Notes under the pieces: model-generated
The model's input: the letters and a program-made list of their open reading frames with translations, nothing else
Databases searched by the model: none
Told to the model about the DNA's origin: nothing
NCBI RefSeq assembly: GCF_003071345.1
Contig: NZ_QCYK01000001.1
Location: 372,001 to 436,000, forward strand
Direction: 5' to 3'
From: Chitinophaga parva
GTDB lineage: Bacteria; Bacteroidota; Bacteroidia; Chitinophagales; Chitinophagaceae
DNA: 64,000 bases
Shown here: positions 1 to 8,469 of the stretch, piece by piece
Position numbering within the stretch: the first letter of the stretch is position 1
Layout of the letters: each line of letters starts with the position of its first letter
Program-made: the position numbers and the translations under genes

Positions 1-444
1 TTTCCTAATTCCTTTTCCATGGGATCGTCTTCCTTCCGGGAGGCGCGCCGGCGGCGGGTTTGCTCGGCCAGCATGGAGTAGTATTGATGCATAGTATCCA
101 GTTCCCTTTCGGTAAGGTCTTCTGCGCCTATCAGTTTATTATTGGCCATTTTGGTAGCGGCAATCAGCTCATTCAGTTTTAACTGGATGGATTTGGAGTC
201 TTTGTTTTGTGACTTCTGGATGAGGAACACCATCAGGAAGGTGATGATGGTAGTACTGGTATTAACAATGAGCTGCCACGTATCTGAGTAGTGGAATACC
301 GGCCCGGTGAAAGCCCACACCACGATGAATGCTATGGCGATAATAAAGGCCGCGGAGCTGCCGGTGGCGCAGATCACCCAGGACGAAAATTTTTCAAACA
401 GGCTTGCTTTCTCCGCATTGATTGGTTCCTTTTCGGTTTGCATA
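1..444 (-). CDS. Low-affinity iron permease family protein (3' end truncated by window edge)
   Basis: I translated this by hand from ATG at 444; the frame stays open to base 1, so about 148 residues are seen and the stop lies outside the window. A short charged N-terminus is followed by two hydrophobic helices (about residues 22-46 and 55-76) with an FxKFSSWV-like start and a W-A-F-T-G-P turn between them. The C-terminal half is charged and helical, with an NKLIGAEDLT-like segment. This is the layout of the short Iron_permease family (PF04120), usually 130-170 aa, annotated as low-affinity iron transport or simply as a small inner-membrane protein. Iron transport is family knowledge and is not shown by this sequence. 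The neighbouring response regulator is separated from it by a strong terminator, so co-transcription is unlikely. Confidence 0.75.
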
Positions 445-467
445 ACGATAGTGGTTTTTCTGATGTG

Positions 468-480
468 TATCCAAGATACA
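468..480. promoter_or_regulatory. Short palindrome GTATC-CAA-GATAC before the iron permease gene
   Basis: A perfect 5-bp inverted repeat with a 3-base centre lies 24 bases upstream of the permease ATG (444) and downstream of the terminator of the next gene. The position suits an operator, but no regulator can be named. Confidence 0.25.
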
Positions 481-484
481 TACC

Positions 485-526
485 GGAAATAAAGATCCCC
501 TGTTGCAGCAGTAGTGCAACAGGGGA
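485..526 (-). terminator. Rho-independent terminator after the sigma-54 response regulator
   Basis: CCCCTGTTGCA (497-507) pairs with TGCAACAGGGG (515-525), an 11-bp perfect stem with a 7-base loop. It is followed on the minus strand by the T-rich ATCTTTATTT. It lies 23 bases past the stop of the response regulator gene. Confidence 0.75.
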
Positions 527-548
527 CGTATTGAAAATGTAAACGTGT

Positions 549-2024
549 TTAGTAATTAATGTTCAGCAGGCGCAGTTTATTGTACAGCGTTTTGCGGTCA
601 ATGTTCAGCAACTGTGCGGCTTTGGTCTTGTTATACTTCACTTCTTTCAGCACGTTGATGATCTTGTTGTACTCAGCCTGCAGGGCCACGGTTTTCAGGT
701 CGTTGTCCTTGGCCATTTGTACCAGTTCTTCCACCTGGTCTTCCACGAAGTGCTGGGTGAATGACTCTTTCATTTCAAGGGGCAGGGTGCTCATGGAGAT
801 CTCCTCGCCCTGGGGGGTGAGCAGGCAGGCGCGGCGGATCACGTTCTTCAGTTCACGGATATTGCCGGGCCAGTTATATTTCTTGAAGCATTCCCATACT
901 TCGGGAGAGATGCGGCCGGTTTGTTTCTGCAGTTCTTTTTCCACCTGGCGTACAAAGGCGTTTACAAACAACTGTATGTCCTCCTGGCGTTCGCGCAGCG
1001 GTGGAATGTAAATGGTGAACTCATTGAAGCGGTGGAAAAGGTCTTCGCGGAAGCGTCCTTTCTGCACGCTTTCAGACAGCTTTTCATTAGAGGCCACAAT
1101 GATGCGCACATCAATGGGAATTTCCTTCATGCTGCCCACGCGGCGTATTTGTTTTTCCTGCACTACACGCAGCAGGGCTACCTGTATATCGTAAGAGAGG
1201 TTGGCAATTTCATCGAGGAAAAGGGTGCCGCCCTGGGCCTGTTCAAATGCCCCTACCTTGGTACCGATAGCACCCGTAAAGGCGCCTTTTTCATGACCAA
1301 ACAATTCGCTGGCCGCCAGTTCCTTGGAAAGGCTACCGCAATCCAGTGCTACAAAGGGCTGGCCCCTGCGCTTACTGTGCTGGTGAATGAGCTGCGCCAC
1401 GGACTCTTTGCCAGTACCGGTTTCACCGAAGATGATCACACTGTAATCTGTGGGTGCTACCAGGTTTATCTGGCGGTACAGTTCCTTTGCAGGGCTGCTG
1501 TCGCCATACACGTATTTTTCATCGCGGCGGTTTTCCAGTGTTTCGCTCTGCGGTTCTTTATATTCGGAATGGCCGGCGGCGGGTGCCGGCGGCGCTGTAT
1601 TGGCCGGAGGCATGCTGCCAGGCAGCGGGGGCAATGCGTTACCGTATTGCTCTTTCACGGCTTCCTGGTGCACAAAGGCCTTATGAATGAGATTCAGGAT
1701 CTCATCCGGGTACAGTGGTTTGGAGATATAATCGTAAGCACCATTTTTTACCATATCCACCGCCACCCGTACGTCGGTGTAGCCGGTGATGATGATCACA
1801 ATGGTCTGTGGGCTCAGTCCGCGGATATCCTGCAGCAGTTGTGCGCCGTCTGTATCTTTCAGGCGGTAATCACACAAGGCCAGGTCATAGGTTTTTTCTT
1901 TCATCATCTTCAGCGCGGTGGCGCCAGACATGGTGGTGTCTACCTTGAACCCGTGTTTACTTAAGAACTTGCTGAGGAGCGTGCAGATGTTTATTTCATC
2001 ATCGATGATAAGAATGTTCTTCAT
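549..2024 (-). CDS. Sigma-54-dependent response regulator, NtrC type
   Basis: 491 aa. Residues 1-115 form a receiver domain with the acidic pair DDE near the start, the phospho-acceptor Asp in [10 protein letters not shown] and the conserved Lys in SKPLYP. A Pro/Ala-rich linker (about 125-165) leads to an AAA+ domain (about 172-410) with Walker [10 protein letters not shown], an intact sigma-54-contacting GAFTGA loop, and Walker B GGTLFLDE. The C-terminus (about 450-491) is a Fis-type helix-turn-helix ([18 protein letters not shown]). It should activate sigma-54 promoters after phosphorylation. No histidine kinase is adjacent; the upstream genes on the same strand encode a lone receiver and a glycosyltransferase, 58 bases and more away, so its partner is unknown. 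The family assignment is secure; the regulon is not known. Confidence 0.93.
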   Translation of the reverse strand: MKNILIIDDEINICTLLSKFLSKHGFKVDTTMSGATALKMMKEKTYDLALCDYRLKDTDGAQLLQDIRGLSPQTIVIIITGYTDVRVAVDMVKNGAYDYISKPLYPDEILNLIHKAFVHQEAVKEQYGNALPPLPGSMPPANTAPPAPAAGHSEYKEPQSETLENRRDEKYVYGDSSPAKELYRQINLVAPTDYSVIIFGETGTGKESVAQLIHQHSKRRGQPFVALDCGSLSKELAASELFGHEKGAFTGAIGTKVGAFEQAQGGTLFLDEIANLSYDIQVALLRVVQEKQIRRVGSMKEIPIDVRIIVASNEKLSESVQKGRFREDLFHRFNEFTIYIPPLRERQEDIQLFVNAFVRQVEKELQKQTGRISPEVWECFKKYNWPGNIRELKNVIRRACLLTPQGEEISMSTLPLEMKESFTQHFVEDQVEELVQMAKDNDLKTVALQAEYNKIINVLKEVKYNKTKAAQLLNIDRKTLYNKLRLLNINY

Positions 2025-2082
2025 AATTTACAACAATTGGCGATGGCCATTAAATTTACGAATATATCAGGGTAGAGCCTTG

Positions 2083-2508
2083 TCAGCTTTTGAAGTTATT
2101 GATCAGGTCATCCAGGTTTTTGGTGCTGAATGGTTTGGCCAGGAAGTACGATGCGCCGGTTTCCAGGGCTTGTTGTTTTTCCGGTCCGTTATCGTATGCA
2201 CTAATGGTGATCACCGGGAGGTTGGGACATTGGCGCTTGATATTGGGCAATGCTTCCAGGCCAGAACCGTCGGGCAGGTTGATATCCAGGAAGAGTATAT
2301 CGGGCCGTTGGTTTTCCAGGTGCCGGAGGCCTTCGGTAAGACTGTTCACGTACTTCACGTTGTACCCATGTCTTACCAAGCTCAGTTGCAGCAGCCTGCA
2401 AATGTCCGGTTCATCGTCGATAATCAAAATAGACGCCCCTTTCACGCCCGGATCAGTTAAGGCTGAGATATAAGGGTGGTCTTGCCTCGGTATTTTTTGA
2501 TGCAACAT
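2083..2508 (-). CDS. Single-domain response regulator (receiver only)
   Basis: 141 aa from ATG 2508, or about 120 aa from a GTG at 2445. The receiver core is complete: DDEPD acidic pair, acceptor Asp75 in LFLDINLPDG, Ser/Thr in TISAYD, and Lys125 in LAKPFS. There is no output domain. The ATG start overlaps the end of the upstream glycosyltransferase gene by 56 bases, and the first 22 residues do not belong to the receiver fold. The GTG at 2445 begins 8 bases after that gene's stop and is an equally reasonable start. The protein probably works in a phosphorelay or by protein-protein contact, and may pair with the sigma-54 regulator just downstream. Confidence 0.85.
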   Translation of the reverse strand: MLHQKIPRQDHPYISALTDPGVKGASILIIDDEPDICRLLQLSLVRHGYNVKYVNSLTEGLRHLENQRPDILFLDINLPDGSGLEALPNIKRQCPNLPVITISAYDNGPEKQQALETGASYFLAKPFSTKNLDDLINNFKS

Positions 2509-4729
2509 ATTTTTGCTTATTCCATTGTTCCATTAATAAACGGGCCATCAGGTAACACACGGTAGATTCTGCACCCTGGTTCTGATTGACATAGTTCGTT
2601 TCTAATCCATCGTAACATCCGTAGGTGAGCGGATTATAAATGACCTGCTTCAAGTGGTTATTGCCAAGATACCAGCTAAAGGCGATGCGCATTCTTTCCA
2701 GGTAAAAGGGATTGGCGGTCGCATCAAAGAAGGTTTGCAGTGTAAACATCGTGTAGGCTATTTCAATGGGTTGTTCCCCTCCATCGGCAGTACAATTTTC
2801 TGCGTCTTCCTTTTTAAACCAATTGCGATTGCTGATCACTTTCATGTAGCGTTCCTTAAACGTTTTGCTGCACAGGAATTCAAAACTCTGTTCGGCAATG
2901 TGTTTATAGACCGCTTTACCAGTAGCCATCCAGGCCATCATCATGGCCTCCGGCAGCACGGCATTGCCGTATGTCAGGCAAGGTTCGTACCATTTCCACG
3001 CGTCATCGTGGTTATTGGCATATAATTTTTGCAGGCGGGTGGCCAGTTTATTGATCAGGTTCACCACGCTGCGCGAGGTTTCGTACCGCAGGTAAAAATA
3101 CAGCCCTTTAATGGCAAATGCCATAGCCCGGGGGCTGGCAAGATCTTCTATCCAGGTAAAGCAGTCGCGCAGGTAAAGATAAGCCTGTTTCACCAGCGAT
3201 GTAGGCAGGTGGCTGCTTTCCGCCATCAGGTAGCCCAGGGCCCAGATAGCGCGGCCATTGCTGTCTTCCAGGTTGCAGTTCCGGTTTTCAGCGGTGAACT
3301 GGCGTTCCGTATTCACATAATTGAGGAAGCCCTTATCCGGCTGCTGGCAAAAGCCTATGAAATCCAGGTACTTATGCGCCAGGCTAAGCACATACCGGTT
3401 GCCGGAAAACTCCCGGGCGTACATGCACATGGCAATGAGGGCGCGGGCGTTATCGTCCAGCGTGTAGCCGGATGCGGGGTCGGGCACGTCATATCTGGCA
3501 AACTGGATCATCCCAAATTCATCGGTGAGGCGGTCTGCATGGTCCAGGAAGGCCGCGGGCAGGTTGGGCAGCATAAACTGCTGCTCCCGCTGTATGTCCT
3601 GGTACATGGCCATATGGGCCAGGGCCACGTTTTCCCAAATGGAGGAGCGCGTTTTTTCCATGGCCCTGGCGCTCATGGAAGCCCGCAGGGCAGGGTTGCC
3701 CAGCAGTTTCAGGGCGGCATCTGCCAGCTGGTCGTGGTTATTAAAGTCTATCAGGTAGCCGGAAGTTTCGTCCAGCATTTCCCGGGCCTGCACAAACGAG
3801 GTGGCTATCACGGGGCAGCCGGCGCTCATGGCGTACACAAAAGTGCCGCTCACCGCCTGGTGTGGGTCAATGGAGGTAAATAAATAGATGTCTGTGATAG
3901 CCAGGTAGTTCAGCAGGTCTTCCAGGGAAAGGTAGCTGTTCACAAACCGTACGTGGTTTTGCAAACCATACTCGGCCACCAGGGCCTCCAGGCGTTCGCG
4001 GTACCGCTCTCCTTCCCGCGCCACAATGGTGGGATGGGTTTTGCCGAGGATGAGGTACACTGCCGCTGGGAACCGGTCTGCAATGCGCCGCATGGCGCGG
4101 ATGCCGGTTTCCAGCCCTTTATTCTCACTCAGCAGCCCAAAGGTGGACAACACCATTTTACCCTGTACGCCAAAGCGTTTCTTCACCATTTCCCGGTCGT
4201 CCACAATGTGGGCATGGGTACCGTGGGGAATGTGAATGATCTTTTCTGCAGGCAGGTGGTAAGTACTGGTGAGAATGTCCGCAGAGGTCTGGGTCATCAC
4301 CGTGATCCTGGATGCCAGGGACCCGATGAGGCTCACCGTTTTCAGGCATTTCTGGTCCGGGTTGGGCAACACGGTATGGAACCGTACTATATAGGGTTTA
4401 TCCAACAAGGACAAAAGGCCCAGCAGGTTGTGGCCGTAATCGCCACCGTAAAGTCCGAATTCATGTTCAATACAAACGAGGTCAATGTCGGGGTTGGCGT
4501 TAATGGCATGGGCCATCGCCAGGCAGCTTTCGGCGTCGTGCGCATTGAGCGTATATGTTACAGGTAGTTCATAATCAATTTGTTTACCCGGTTCCAACAG
4601 GGCGCAGACCTGGATATGCAGCTGCCCGGCAAAGGTTTTATGCAGGGCATTTACAAGGTCTTGTGCAAAGGTGGCAATGCCGCATTGACGGGGCGGATAA
4701 GAGGTGATAAAAAGCAAGGTTTTGTTCAT
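2453..4729 (-). CDS. Family 4 glycosyltransferase fused to an alpha-helical toroid-like domain
   Basis: 758 aa. The N-terminal half (about 1-385) has the GT-B/GT4 pattern: TSYPPRQCGIATF start, HTVLPNPDQ segment, and a nucleotide-sugar half with FGLLSENKGLE, GKTHPTIVA and a C-terminal signature around YAMSAGCPVIATSF. The second half (about 395-745) is all-helical, rich in Trp/Tyr and acidic residues, with repeating hairpins (FARYDVPDPASGYTLDDNARA, NCNLEDSNGRAIWALGYL, AWKWYEPCLTYGNAVLPEA). This resembles (alpha/alpha)6 toroid enzymes acting on polysaccharides. The fusion suggests transfer and processing or recognition of the same glycan. The substrate is unknown. It overlaps the receiver gene downstream, so the two are probably co-transcribed. 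Confidence 0.85.
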   Translation of the reverse strand: MNKTLLFITSYPPRQCGIATFAQDLVNALHKTFAGQLHIQVCALLEPGKQIDYELPVTYTLNAHDAESCLAMAHAINANPDIDLVCIEHEFGLYGGDYGHNLLGLLSLLDKPYIVRFHTVLPNPDQKCLKTVSLIGSLASRITVMTQTSADILTSTYHLPAEKIIHIPHGTHAHIVDDREMVKKRFGVQGKMVLSTFGLLSENKGLETGIRAMRRIADRFPAAVYLILGKTHPTIVAREGERYRERLEALVAEYGLQNHVRFVNSYLSLEDLLNYLAITDIYLFTSIDPHQAVSGTFVYAMSAGCPVIATSFVQAREMLDETSGYLIDFNNHDQLADAALKLLGNPALRASMSARAMEKTRSSIWENVALAHMAMYQDIQREQQFMLPNLPAAFLDHADRLTDEFGMIQFARYDVPDPASGYTLDDNARALIAMCMYAREFSGNRYVLSLAHKYLDFIGFCQQPDKGFLNYVNTERQFTAENRNCNLEDSNGRAIWALGYLMAESSHLPTSLVKQAYLYLRDCFTWIEDLASPRAMAFAIKGLYFYLRYETSRSVVNLINKLATRLQKLYANNHDDAWKWYEPCLTYGNAVLPEAMMMAWMATGKAVYKHIAEQSFEFLCSKTFKERYMKVISNRNWFKKEDAENCTADGGEQPIEIAYTMFTLQTFFDATANPFYLERMRIAFSWYLGNNHLKQVIYNPLTYGCYDGLETNYVNQNQGAESTVCYLMARLLMEQWNKQKYVASKNTEARPPLYLSLN

Positions 4730-5097
4730 AGTTCAATTTTTTCAGTCTCACACCTGGTCATGGTTTCTTTTTCGCTAAACAGTCAGGAGCTGGCAGTACG
4801 GGGTGTAACTTCAAATATCAATCCAGCAGGTCGCCGGGTAACGGGCTTTCAGGGGCCTCCGTCAACTGTGGAATATTTTCCACGGTTTTTGTTGCAATTG
4901 GGGCAGGGGAAACCTGGGCGCTCCATGAATGCTTCTGCAGGGGAAGGCCCGGTGGTATGGGGTTTGCAATTGTAAAAACTAATCAGAAACGGAAACCATG
5001 CTTGAAAAAGGGAGCCTGCTCACAGGGTCCCTTTTCTTTTTTTCCTTAACAAGCCATTCACTAGCTGATCAATGAAAATGTTGACATTTGAAACACA
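4730..5097. other. Spacer upstream of the glycosyltransferase, no convincing gene
   Basis: A plus-strand frame ending at 4975 is open mainly because it begins antisense to the glycosyltransferase; its composition and sequence look random. The stretch holds one hairpin (listed separately). I see no tRNA or recognisable promoter. Confidence 0.4.
5006..5045 (+). terminator. Hairpin plus T-run with no assigned gene
   Basis: AAAAGGGA (5006-5013) pairs with TCCCTTTT (5028-5035) and is followed by CTTTTTTT. It is a convincing intrinsic terminator on the plus strand, but no clear plus-strand gene ends before it. On the minus strand the stem is followed by five T, so it could also act there. Confidence 0.5.
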
Positions 5098-5244
5098 ATG
5101 CAAGGAAGATTGATCTCTGGTTTTTGCACTTTCCTGCTTTGGGCTTGTCTTTTTTCCGGGTGTACTGCGGGCAGTTGTGCTGCAAGCCACTGCCCAGGTT
5201 TCCGGGAAGCAGGTAATGCCGTAGTAATAACACACCTTTTATGA
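5098..5244 (+). CDS. Possible 48-residue lipoprotein
   Basis: ATG at 5098 opens a 48-codon frame ending TGA at 5242-5244. The product starts with a basic residue and a hydrophobic run, then a lipobox-like LFSGC at residues 18-22, and continues Ala/Ser/Cys-rich (GSCAASHCPG). Small lipoproteins of this size exist (entericidin type), but I see no specific match. An intrinsic terminator follows about 90 bases later (5336-5362). The upstream GACATTTG is one mismatch from the -7 consensus. There is no homology evidence, so this is only a candidate. Confidence 0.3.
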   Translation: MQGRLISGFCTFLLWACLFSGCTAGSCAASHCPGFREAGNAVVITHLL

Positions 5245-5335
5245 TGGTTCTCAAAACTATGCATCCATGATGGTAGTTTTCATTTGATCTCAGTATGCTA
5301 CAGGATGTGCACCTGTGGTCTGCTGCAAAACCTTG

Positions 5336-5362
5336 TCCCTGGTTGTCTAACCAGGGATTTTA
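5336..5362 (+). terminator. Intrinsic terminator in the 4.7-5.5 kb spacer
   Basis: TCCCTGGTT (5336-5344) and AACCAGGGA (5349-5357) form a perfect 9-bp stem with a GTCT loop, followed by TTTTAT. It implies a plus-strand transcript in the spacer, possibly carrying the small lipoprotein frame at 5098. Confidence 0.55.
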
Positions 5363-5488
5363 TCATTGATTCAATTTGCCAATGACCGGCTTTTGAAATG
5401 CGGATGCATTATTGTAAATTAAAATTGAAACAGTTAACGCTCCCCAACTTAGATTGCCCGTTTGCACACCGGCCCAAATCCTAGCCAC

Positions 5489-5719
5489 ATGAGAAGTATG
5501 TCATTTACTTTTTCCCTCGGTGGGGTTACCCACATTGTGATGGTCCGCAAGATTCCCTGGAAAAGCCAGGTGGCCGTTCTCATGGACGGTGAGGAATGGC
5601 AATATGAAGTGGATGCCCCGGGTATTGTGCTCCTGCCGGGTAAGAGCCAGCCTCCCCCACCCGCCTTGGAAGAAAAGATCCTGCAGATGCTGAAGCTTTA
5701 CTTTGCCCCTGTGCAGTAA
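5489..5719 (+). CDS. Small hypothetical protein
   Basis: 76 aa from ATG 5489; a TTG nine codons upstream (5462) is less likely. It has no signal peptide or membrane segment. The sequence suggests a compact beta-rich N-terminal part (FSLGGVTHIVMV, VAVLMDGEEWQYEVD), a Pro-rich turn (SQPPPPALEE) and a C-terminal helix. Codon use resembles its neighbours, which supports a real gene. I do not recognise a family. It stands alone between the spacer and the terminator of convergent gpsA. Confidence 0.55.
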   Translation: MRSMSFTFSLGGVTHIVMVRKIPWKSQVAVLMDGEEWQYEVDAPGIVLLPGKSQPPPPALEEKILQMLKLYFAPVQ

Positions 5720-5779
5720 AGCATGCCACAAAAAACAGCAGGAGATCCGTACCAACGCAGCAAATCAACCTCCCAATAC

Positions 5780-5812
5780 AATAAAAAAAACGCACCGCTT
5801 TTGCGCGGTGCG
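5780..5812 (-). terminator. Terminator of gpsA
   Basis: CGCACCGC (5791-5798) pairs with GCGGTGCG (5805-5812). On the minus strand it is followed by eight T. It lies 63 bases past the gpsA stop. Confidence 0.8.
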
Positions 5813-5874
5813 TACCATTGGCCGGAGGCCACCTTTAATATTTTTACCCTTTGCATCACACGGCAAAGACGTGT

Positions 5875-6894
5875 TCAGATAAATCCTTTCTCCAGCGCCA
5901 TGAAAGCTTCTGCTGCATTTTGCTGTTCCCACAAAATGGAATACACTGCCTGCGCTACCGGCATATATGCACCTACCTCGCGGTTGATCTCATAGATGCA
6001 CCTGCTTGCATAATAACCTTCCGCCACCATGTTCATTTCCAGCTGGGCAGCTTTTACGCTGTATCCCTTGCCGATCATGTTACCAAACGTGCGGTTGCGG
6101 CTATGCAGGCTGTAACAGGTTACCAGCAGGTCACCCAGGTAAGCGCTGGCATTGTAATCATGCTCCGGCGCCAGGTGATGTTCCGTGCCGGCGTACTGGC
6201 CATATTTTTCCAGGAAGCCCTGCATCTCGCGGAATGAGTTGGTGATGAGTACACTCAGGAAGTTATCGCCGTAGTCAAGCCCATGGCCAATGCCGGCGCC
6301 CAGTGCGTAGATGTTCTTCAGCAGTGCCGCAAATTGCACACCTATCACGTCTGTGTTCACCACCGTTTGTAAATTTGCGTTGGTAAAGAGGGCCGCCAGC
6401 TCCGCCGTGGCGGCGGGTTGCAGGCCGGAGAAGGTGAGGTAGGATAATTTTTCCGCCGCTACTTCCTCTGCGTGGCAGGGGCCGGTGATGGTAAAATATT
6501 GTTCCAGGGGCAGGCCAAATTCTGTGAGCAGGTATTCGTTGATCAGCCGGTTCTGGTCCGGGATCATGCCTTTGATGGCAGAGATCACTTTCTTGTTCTG
6601 CAGCGCATCTTCCGGCAGGGCTTCCAGCACGGACGTGAGGAAGGCAGAGGGCACTGCGAGGATCACCGTGTCGCACGCGGCTACCACGGTTTGCAGGTTG
6701 TCACTCAGTTGCAACAGGGCTGTATTGAAATATACAGAGGTCAGGTAATGTTTATTATGATGCCTTGTTTGCATGTGGCGGATCACTTCTTCGCTGCGTA
6801 TCCACCAGTACACGGGTTGTCCATTGTCAGTCAGGATCTTGGCCAGGGCGGTGGCCCAGCTGCCGCTGCCCACAATTGCAATCGGATTTGCCAT
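5875..6894 (-). CDS. gpsA: NAD(P)H-dependent glycerol-3-phosphate dehydrogenase
   Basis: 339 aa from ATG 6894 (an in-frame TTG at 6921 would add nine unlikely residues). It makes sn-glycerol 3-phosphate from dihydroxyacetone phosphate for phospholipid synthesis, in the cytosol. The N-terminal Rossmann motif is visible as AIVGSGSWATALAKIL (GxGxxA form), followed by a second nucleotide-site stretch (VILAVPSAFL) and the substrate and catalytic region with VISAIKGM, ITGPCHAEEVA, and ALLKNIYALGAGIGHGLDYGDN. The conserved Lys in LLKNIYA is present. Length is normal for the family (330-340 aa). It is monocistronic with its own terminator. Confidence 0.93.
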   Translation of the reverse strand: MANPIAIVGSGSWATALAKILTDNGQPVYWWIRSEEVIRHMQTRHHNKHYLTSVYFNTALLQLSDNLQTVVAACDTVILAVPSAFLTSVLEALPEDALQNKKVISAIKGMIPDQNRLINEYLLTEFGLPLEQYFTITGPCHAEEVAAEKLSYLTFSGLQPAATAELAALFTNANLQTVVNTDVIGVQFAALLKNIYALGAGIGHGLDYGDNFLSVLITNSFREMQGFLEKYGQYAGTEHHLAPEHDYNASAYLGDLLVTCYSLHSRNRTFGNMIGKGYSVKAAQLEMNMVAEGYYASRCIYEINREVGAYMPVAQAVYSILWEQQNAAEAFMALEKGFI

Positions 6895-6999
6895 ACTCAC
6901 TTGTTGGGTATTTTTGCGCAAAGTAACTAAAATAAGGTACTTATGGTGGATTTAAGAAATGTTAAAAAGCCCGGGGCTCCCTTGTACGCAAAGTCCTGA

Positions 7000-7036
7000 A
7001 ACGAAAGCAGGTAGCGGCTTTGCAACCACTACCTGC
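7000..7036 (-). terminator. Terminator of the efflux operon
   Basis: GCAGGTAGCGG (7007-7017) pairs with CCACTACCTGC (7026-7036) through 11 base pairs with one wobble, followed on the minus strand by TTTCGTTT. It sits 28 bases after the stop of the last operon gene. Confidence 0.65.
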
Positions 7037-7063
7037 ACAAAAAGGCCTTTATAAGCGGGTTTT

Positions 7064-8422
7064 CTACTTCTTGTCAAACAGGGTGCTGGCCGGCACCACC
7101 TTTACTTTTTTGCCATTCTCCAGTTGTTTAGAAATGGCCGGGTAGGGCGCGCTTACCACTTCGTCACCGGCTTTGAGGCCGGATTTAATTTCGATGTAGT
7201 CATCATCCTGTACATCGGTGGTTACCTCCACCTGTTTCACCGTTCCGTCTTTCTGCACCACAAACACTACTTCCTTGGTTTGGCTGGGTGTGGCAGCGTC
7301 TCCATCTTCCTTGCGGGCATCCTTGCCTTTCAGGCTGGCAGTATCTTTTACTTCGCGGGTGGTTACGGCATTCACCGGCACGGCCAGTACATTTTTATGG
7401 GTACGGGTGCGGATATTCACGCTGGCGCTCATGCCGGGGCGGAAGGGAAAGTTCTTGGGATGGGCAGGATCTATCAGGTCTGCATACGTGTCGCGCAGCA
7501 GGCGGATATGCACTACGTAGTTGGTCACTGTTTCGCCGGAAGAAGAGGTGCTGGTGGTGGTGTTGGTAAGGGCTGCGCCCTTGTTGGACGCGGCGATCTG
7601 GGTTACAACGCCTTTGAACTTGCGATCGTTATAGGCATCTACTTCCACGATAGCGGTATCGCCGTAGTGCACTTTGGGCACATCATTTTCTCCTACATCC
7701 ACCTGTGTTTCTATAACGCTGAGGTCTGCAATGCGCAGCATTTCTGTACCGGTCATCTGCGCGGTACCTACCACGCGTTCCCCTTTCTTTACAGAGAGCA
7801 GGGAGATAATGCCACTCATAGGCGCATCAATGGTGGTGCGCCCCAGTGTTTTATTGGCTTCCGTAACGTTTGCCTGGGCGCTGGCTACGGCAAATCTATT
7901 ACTGTTGATAGACTGCACGGCTGCATTGTAATCTGCCTGGGCAGAAAGATAGGTGGCTTGCGCGGTTTCAAATTCAGAACGGCTCACTACTTTTTGTTCA
8001 TTGAGGGCTTTGGCGCGGTCATAGGCGGCTTTTGCCTGTTCCAGCTTAGCCTGGTAAGAGCTCAGGGCTGCATTGGAGTTGGCCAGCTGGGCCTGCGACT
8101 GGCTGTAGGCGGCCATGGCGCGGTCCCGCTGGGAGCCGTAGATGTCTGCATAAATACGGGCCAGGGTCTGGCCTTTTTTCACAGAATCGCCCTCCATAAC
8201 CAGCAGATCGGTGATCTCGCCCGATACGTCGGAACTTACTTTTACTTCCGTTTCGGGATAGATCTTTCCACTCGCGGCTACTACTTCGGTAATATCGCGG
8301 GTGGCTGCTTTGTCAGTGGCTACCTTAATGCCTTCATCCTTGTGCGTGGCTTTCATCACTACGATGATAAGCACCAGCAAGAGGAGAATGCCTCCAATCC
8401 AAAAGAGCGTCCTTTTTTTCAT
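7064..8422 (-). CDS. Periplasmic adaptor subunit of an efflux pump (MacA/HlyD type)
   Basis: 452 aa. One N-terminal membrane anchor (about residues 5-25, ILLLLVLIIVV) is followed by the adaptor layout: biotinyl-lipoyl half motif (SSDVSGEITDLLVMEGDSVKKG), a long helical hairpin of Ala/Gln-rich coiled coil (about 100-190), the second lipoyl half (TIDAPMSGIISLLSVKKGERV), then beta-barrel and membrane-proximal domains. A Lys/Asp-rich insertion (about 365-390) lies near the C-terminus. It would connect the inner-membrane ABC permease with the TolC-like channel. It is the last gene of the minus-strand operon, 47 bases after the porin gene. Confidence 0.92.
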   Translation of the reverse strand: MKKRTLFWIGGILLLLVLIIVVMKATHKDEGIKVATDKAATRDITEVVAASGKIYPETEVKVSSDVSGEITDLLVMEGDSVKKGQTLARIYADIYGSQRDRAMAAYSQSQAQLANSNAALSSYQAKLEQAKAAYDRAKALNEQKVVSRSEFETAQATYLSAQADYNAAVQSINSNRFAVASAQANVTEANKTLGRTTIDAPMSGIISLLSVKKGERVVGTAQMTGTEMLRIADLSVIETQVDVGENDVPKVHYGDTAIVEVDAYNDRKFKGVVTQIAASNKGAALTNTTTSTSSSGETVTNYVVHIRLLRDTYADLIDPAHPKNFPFRPGMSASVNIRTRTHKNVLAVPVNAVTTREVKDTASLKGKDARKEDGDAATPSQTKEVVFVVQKDGTVKQVEVTTDVQDDDYIEIKSGLKAGDEVVSAPYPAISKQLENGKKVKVVPASTLFDKK

Positions 8423-8469
8423 ATTGCGGTAATGTGTGTGTCGTGTTTTGACGGATGGGCCACCGGTGC

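Noticed and set aside
4580..4975. 131-codon plus-strand frame over the glycosyltransferase start and spacer
   Set aside because: Most of it is antisense; the rest looks random in composition.
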